Below, one piece after another: positions 56,241-64,000 of a DNA stretch of 64,000 nt. The notes under the pieces are model-generated. The model was not told the DNA's origin. It ran no database searches and was given only the letters and a program-made list of their open reading frames with translations. The stretch covers positions 1-64,000 of the forward strand of contig NZ_CP014161.1 of the NCBI RefSeq assembly GCF_001543175.1, in the 5' to 3' direction. Numbering within the stretch: the stretch's first letter is position 1; every line of letters begins with the position of its first letter. A program made the translations under genes and the position numbers. Source of the stretch: Aerococcus urinae (lineage in GTDB: Bacteria; Bacillota; Bacilli; Lactobacillales; Aerococcaceae).

Positions 56241-56505
56241 AAATGGATTTGAGCATTCGTTCTGCTTTTGAATTTTAGCCCTTGAAAAGCCATGGCATCG
56301 GTTCGGGCAGCTATAGCTCTAGGAGCAAAGCGACTTAGAGATATAGTTCAAGGTTGCGACAGCAACGTTGCTACACTTTTCTTCCCGAACCTAGCGAGCT
56401 TCAAACGGATAGTACGGCTAATCGCCTACTATCCGGTAATTCACATCGCTTGCTTGTCATGGCTAAGGCCTAAATTCAAAGCACCACTACTGCTCAAATC
56501 CATTT
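56241..56505 (+). repeat. Family-2 terminal-inverted-repeat element, copy B
   Basis: Perfect 15-base ends AAATGGATTTGAGCA and TGCTCAAATCCATTT are followed inward by GAATTTTAGCCCTT pairing with AAGGCCTAAATTC and by AAGCCATG/CATGGCT. Inside are a GCAGCTATAG...GGAGC module and the stem CGGATAGTA/TACTATCCG (56406-56435) capped by CGGCTAATCGCC. It lies between the DUF299 stop and a terminator. Confidence 0.82.
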
Positions 56506-56540
56506 ACAAAATAAATCGAGTTAATAAAATTAAACAATCT

Positions 56541-56578
56541 AAAAGGAGACTGGGGCAAAAATCTCAGCCTCCTTTTTT
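56541..56578 (+). terminator. Terminator after the ppdK operon
   Basis: AAAAGGAG with an inner CTGGG pairs with CTCAG and CTCCTTTT, ending in a T-run. Confidence 0.8.
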
Positions 56579-56707
56579 GAGCTATTTTTATCTTCTTGGG
56601 AAATTAATGGGCTTAGGCTGGGGAAAATGATACAATTAAAGATAGAACAATAAGTTTTGGTAGAAGTGATCATCTATTAAGACTTAAGAGGTGAAAGGGG
56701 AGGCCCG

Positions 56708-57361
56708 GTGGCGCGTAAAAGAAAGAAAGGTCCTAAGATAAAACTTAAAAAGTACTTTTGGCCCAAGAAAAAAAGGCAGCAAGTTGCTGTGATCATCTTA
56801 GTGGCTCTCTCTTTACTTGGCCTGACCTATTGTGCCAATAACTACTTGCCTTACTTTAATTTTTCTGCCTACCAATGGAAGGATAAGGAAATGAGTGACC
56901 AAGAGGCTGCTTTCATCAACCAAATTGGGAATTATGCTACTCTGAATTATTCCCAATCCCAAGTTCTCCCCAGTGTGGTTATTGCCCAAGCCATTCTGGA
57001 ATCGGACTTTGGCAAGAGCCAGTTGGCCAGCCAGTATGGAAATCTTTTCGGGCGTAAGGCGGGTGCAGGGGAACCCAGTGTAGCCCTGTCGACCCAGGAG
57101 TATGGTTCAGGCGGCTGGGTAACCATTACTGATCACTTTAAGGTCTATCCTGACTGGCAGAGTGCGGTGATTGACCATGGCCATTTAATGGTTAATGGCA
57201 CCGATTGGAACCACGACCTCTACCTAGGTGTCAGACAAGCGCGTCATTACCGCCAGGCCACCAAGGCCCTAGCTGAGGCTGGTTATGCGACAGATCCAGG
57301 CTATGCGGACAAATTAAACCACTTAATTGAAAGTTACGGTCTCATGCAATTTGATCCCTAA
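56708..57361 (+). CDS. Membrane-anchored GH73 glucosaminidase
   Basis: A peptidoglycan hydrolase of 217 residues. It has a very basic N-terminus (MARKRKKGPKIKLKK), one transmembrane anchor (about 25-43) and a glucosaminidase domain (about 62-217). The catalytic acid is Glu98 in VVIAQAILESDFGKSQLA (in part), followed by NLFGRKA and the YDSYADHF-type region, here GGWVTITDHFKVYPDW. The start is GTG at 56708 after AGGGGAGG. No LysM or SH3 wall-binding domain is present. Confidence 0.87.
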   Translation: MARKRKKGPKIKLKKYFWPKKKRQQVAVIILVALSLLGLTYCANNYLPYFNFSAYQWKDKEMSDQEAAFINQIGNYATLNYSQSQVLPSVVIAQAILESDFGKSQLASQYGNLFGRKAGAGEPSVALSTQEYGSGGWVTITDHFKVYPDWQSAVIDHGHLMVNGTDWNHDLYLGVRQARHYRQATKALAEAGYATDPGYADKLNHLIESYGLMQFDP

Positions 57362-57441
57362 GCCAAAAAAGGAATATATTTAGCTAATAATTTTTGGTAT
57401 CATTAAAAGGAAATTTAACGTTTGCGAGGGAGGAAGCAAGA

Positions 57442-58098
57442 ATGGCTAAGTCTATGAGTTATAAGGAGAAAGCTTATCGCTATTTGAAAGAACAAATTGA
57501 TAATAACGTGTTGTTAGCAGGAACTCATTTAAAAGAAAATGATTTAGCTAAACAATTGGATATGTCGCGCACCCCCATTCGCAAGGCCTTGGACCAACTA
57601 GCTAAGGAAAAATATGTCCGAATTGAGCCCTATAAAGGGGCCGTGGTTTGTAAGAATACCCTTAATTCTAAGGCCATTGTAGAACGGCTCCAATTTATTG
57701 AGCTCTTGGTGACGGCCCTCTTTAAGCAAATGGAAAATAAGGGCATCACGGTAAATACCAAGCAGTTAGACGAAATCGCCCACCATTTAAAGTGGGATAA
57801 GACCATTGACCAGATTAATGACTATTATGATGCTGAGGCTAAGCTCTTCCAGCTCTTAGTTTCTTATCATTCCAATGCTTACTTCCGCCGGGTGACCCTG
57901 GATACAGTCTTAAACCTGCATGAACTCTATATCAATGAAGCCAAAAAACGGGAAGAGCGCTTCTTAGCAGAGTTAGAAGACATGCAAAATATTTACCCAC
58001 CCTTCATCCAGGCCCTCAAAGACGGCGATTATCCCCAGGCCAATAAGTATATCCGCATGTGGATCAATAAACTGATCCTGCAACAAATTAATTATTAA
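57442..58098 (+). CDS. GntR-family transcriptional regulator
   Basis: A 218-residue regulator with an N-terminal winged helix (about 5-70) containing LKENDLAKQLDMSRTPIRKALDQL (in part) and a mostly helical C-terminal ligand domain of the FadR/FCD type (about 80-215). Target and ligand are unknown. GGGAGGAAGC precedes the ATG at 57442; the frame is open upstream to 57394. It is followed by its own terminator. Confidence 0.83.
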   Translation: MAKSMSYKEKAYRYLKEQIDNNVLLAGTHLKENDLAKQLDMSRTPIRKALDQLAKEKYVRIEPYKGAVVCKNTLNSKAIVERLQFIELLVTALFKQMENKGITVNTKQLDEIAHHLKWDKTIDQINDYYDAEAKLFQLLVSYHSNAYFRRVTLDTVLNLHELYINEAKKREERFLAELEDMQNIYPPFIQALKDGDYPQANKYIRMWINKLILQQINY

Positions 58099-58111
58099 AA
58101 ATAGAAATAAG

Positions 58112-58138
58112 GAAGCTGAAAAAATTCAGCTTCTTTTT
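58112..58138 (+). terminator. Terminator after the GntR gene
   Basis: GAAGCTGAA and TTCAGCTTC form a perfect stem over a 4-base loop, then TTTTTC. Confidence 0.9.
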
Positions 58139-58158
58139 CAATTATAAGAAATCTGTTA

Positions 58159-58216
58159 GAAAGTGTTTCATCACACACTTTCGATAAATTGAAACTGTTT
58201 GATGGCGGGATATAGA
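58159..58216 (+). promoter_or_regulatory. Inverted repeat and promoter of pcrA
   Basis: GAAAGTGT (58159-58166) and ACACTTTC (58175-58182) form a perfect 8+8 inverted repeat with an 8-base spacer. The likely promoter TTGAAA (58189-58194) and TATAGA (58211-58216), 16 bases apart, starts seven bases later, so the repeat sits where an activator would bind. Confidence 0.5.
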
Positions 58217-58256
58217 AGTGATAGACTATTAAAGAATATCAGAACGGAGGTTTGGT

Positions 58257-62758
<4,502 letters not shown>

Positions 62759-62821
62759 TCACTTGATTTCGTGTTAGAATAGTATGGACTCTACAGATAT
62801 CGTGATAAAGGAGAGCATACC

Positions 62822-63958
62822 GTGAAAAAACGCATCCAACATATGATCGTGATTGGCTTAGCGTCACTGAGCCTGTTAGTAGCTTGTGGGAGGGACGCCC
62901 AACCCAAATCAACCGCTGGGCAAACCCAAACCACGGAAGAATCAAGTAGTGAAGAGGAAGAAAGTGGTAAGAAGAACACCCTTACCGAAGCTTACTACCC
63001 TGCCGCTATCAAAGATGGCAGCTATCCCTTGAGTAACAGCCGGGGCACCTTATCCAGCCGGACCAGCCAAGCTAACCTGGAAAATATGGAACGTGGTCTC
63101 TATGAATTAATGAAGAATGCCTATCCTACCGATGAGTATTCCTTGGCTGAAGGCCAGGTCCTATCCAAAGACAAGATCACTTCCTGGCTCAAGCCCAAGT
63201 CAGAGGACAATCCTGAAGGGCTCAACCCCGAAGCCAGTGCTGCTAGTGACCGCAATCAATTCCAACCCCGTTATCTGAATTCCATCTTGGAATATAATTT
63301 AATGCAGGAAAATGGGGATGACTATGACTTGAAAGTTATCAGCCTAGGACTGGCTATGAATGCTGAAGATCGCTTCCAAAATAAGGATAGCGAAGAAACG
63401 GTGGAAATTAGCCGCGACCAAGCCCTCCAGGAAGGTAAGGCCATGGCCCAAACCGTTGTTGAACGCATCCGCCAAGAAGGCAAATATGGCCAAACCCCGA
63501 TTCAAATCGCCCTTTTCTATAATGACAAGCAAAACAGTCTCGGGGGCGGGTCTTATATGGCAGAAGCCATCGCTGAACCAGGAGCCGGCCTAGGAAAGTG
63601 GAAGGAATACAATCGTCAGTACGTGGTTTACGGGGTCGACCAAGCGCCGCGTGAGGAGGATAACACCTCATTCAGCCGTTTCCGTGGCGAAATTGAGTCC
63701 TTCTTCCCTGAATTGAGCGGGATTGTCGGCGTTGGCCAGTACGATAACGGCAAGCTAAACGGGATTGACTTCCATATCAATACTCCCTTTGACGGTTATA
63801 CCGAAAACATCGCCCTAGTCCAACACGTCATTGCCAGTCTGGACGCCATCTATCCTAAAGACGTACAAATGCAGGTGACCGTCGAAGGCCCTAGCCGGAT
63901 GACCGCCAACATCACCCGCCTATCTGGACAAGGTAAATTTCAATATACGGTGTACTAG
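62822..63958 (+). CDS. camS: CamS-family (sex-pheromone-type) lipoprotein
   Basis: A 378-residue membrane lipoprotein with the lipobox LLVACGRD (Cys22), an acidic linker (about 35-50) and the CamS domain, with LGLAMNAEDRF, FYNDKQNSLGGGSYM and IDFHINTPFDGYTENIALVQHV (in part). In enterococci and staphylococci the cleaved signal peptide of CamS yields the cAM373-type peptide pheromone; here the corresponding segment before Cys22 is SLSLLVA. Whether it is active is unknown. Start is GTG at 62822 after AAAGGAGAG. The gatCAB genes that usually follow would lie beyond the window. Confidence 0.92.
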   Translation: MKKRIQHMIVIGLASLSLLVACGRDAQPKSTAGQTQTTEESSSEEEESGKKNTLTEAYYPAAIKDGSYPLSNSRGTLSSRTSQANLENMERGLYELMKNAYPTDEYSLAEGQVLSKDKITSWLKPKSEDNPEGLNPEASAASDRNQFQPRYLNSILEYNLMQENGDDYDLKVISLGLAMNAEDRFQNKDSEETVEISRDQALQEGKAMAQTVVERIRQEGKYGQTPIQIALFYNDKQNSLGGGSYMAEAIAEPGAGLGKWKEYNRQYVVYGVDQAPREEDNTSFSRFRGEIESFFPELSGIVGVGQYDNGKLNGIDFHINTPFDGYTENIALVQHVIASLDAIYPKDVQMQVTVEGPSRMTANITRLSGQGKFQYTVY

Positions 63959-64000
63959 ACCAGTAGACGGATGAAAAGGGTGTATAGACCTGAATTTGTG

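Noticed and set aside
56292-56630. ORF of 112 codons over family-2 copy B
   Set aside because: It spans the inverted repeats and the following terminator, so coding is unlikely.

Overview
The window looks like a low-to-mid GC Firmicutes (Lactobacillales) chromosome, most probably the genus Aerococcus. This rests on the 16S rRNA sequence as I recall it and on the gene content: leader-less lipoproteins with Gram-positive lipoboxes, pcrA-ligA-camS, cdaA-cdaR-glmM, strong AGGAGG ribosome binding sites, CcpA-type cre boxes and CodY-like boxes. Species cannot be fixed without a database search. There is no prophage, insertion sequence with a transposase, CRISPR array or plasmid backbone; this is core chromosome with accessory intergenic repeats.

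Layout. 1-8.8 kb: end of an unidentified membrane protein, nicotinamidase, a DNA-entry-type nuclease, a YoaK-family membrane protein, a glycosyltransferase, a possible small ORF with its own promoter and terminator, a two-gene threonine/serine exporter, an M20 amidohydrolase, a CPBP protease and a DUF2185 protein. 8.8-14.5 kb: a complete rRNA operon with three tandem promoters in the order 16S, tRNA-Ile, tRNA-Ala, 23S, 5S, tRNA-Asn, tRNA-Thr. 14.5-22 kb: a cystathionine synthase/lyase with a LysR regulator, GNAT, DJ-1/PfpI, yidD, the c-di-AMP/cell-wall operon cdaA-cdaR-glmM, and a tRNA-Tyr/tRNA-Gln pair. 22-31 kb: niacin transporter candidate and nadC, a LysM cell-wall protein, a TPP-riboswitch-controlled thiM-thiED operon and adhE. 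31-43 kb: pgeF, an M16C peptidase, dUTPase, radA, yacL, a HAD phosphatase and an ABC exporter pair. 43-52 kb: a branched-chain amino acid (Liv-type) uptake locus with three separate binding-protein genes ahead of one livHMGF set. 52-56 kb: ppdK with its two regulators. 56-64 kb: a glucosaminidase, a GntR regulator, then pcrA-ligA-camS.

The most notable material is between genes. First, the second binding-protein gene of the Liv locus is preceded by a 16-codon leader peptide carrying five consecutive Ile codons, followed by mutually exclusive hairpins and a strong terminator. This is an attenuator-like leader on a transporter gene, not a biosynthetic operon. Second, all three binding-protein genes carry an AATTGTCWGA motif that fits a CodY box with three mismatches, each placed at or near its own promoter. 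Third, two families of nested-hairpin repeats occupy 3' untranslated regions. Family 1 has AGAGTGTGACA and GGAACACGTTT ends and lies between a stop codon and the terminator. Family 2 has long imperfect terminal inverted repeats, and two copies show compensatory changes in their stems.

Regulatory signals fit the gene functions. TPP controls thiamine salvage, Rex- and cre-like sites precede adhE, a cre-like site overlaps the ppdK promoter, and palindromic operator candidates precede the M20 amidohydrolase, niaX/nadC and pcrA genes. All functional calls come from reading motifs by eye; no searches or folding were run.
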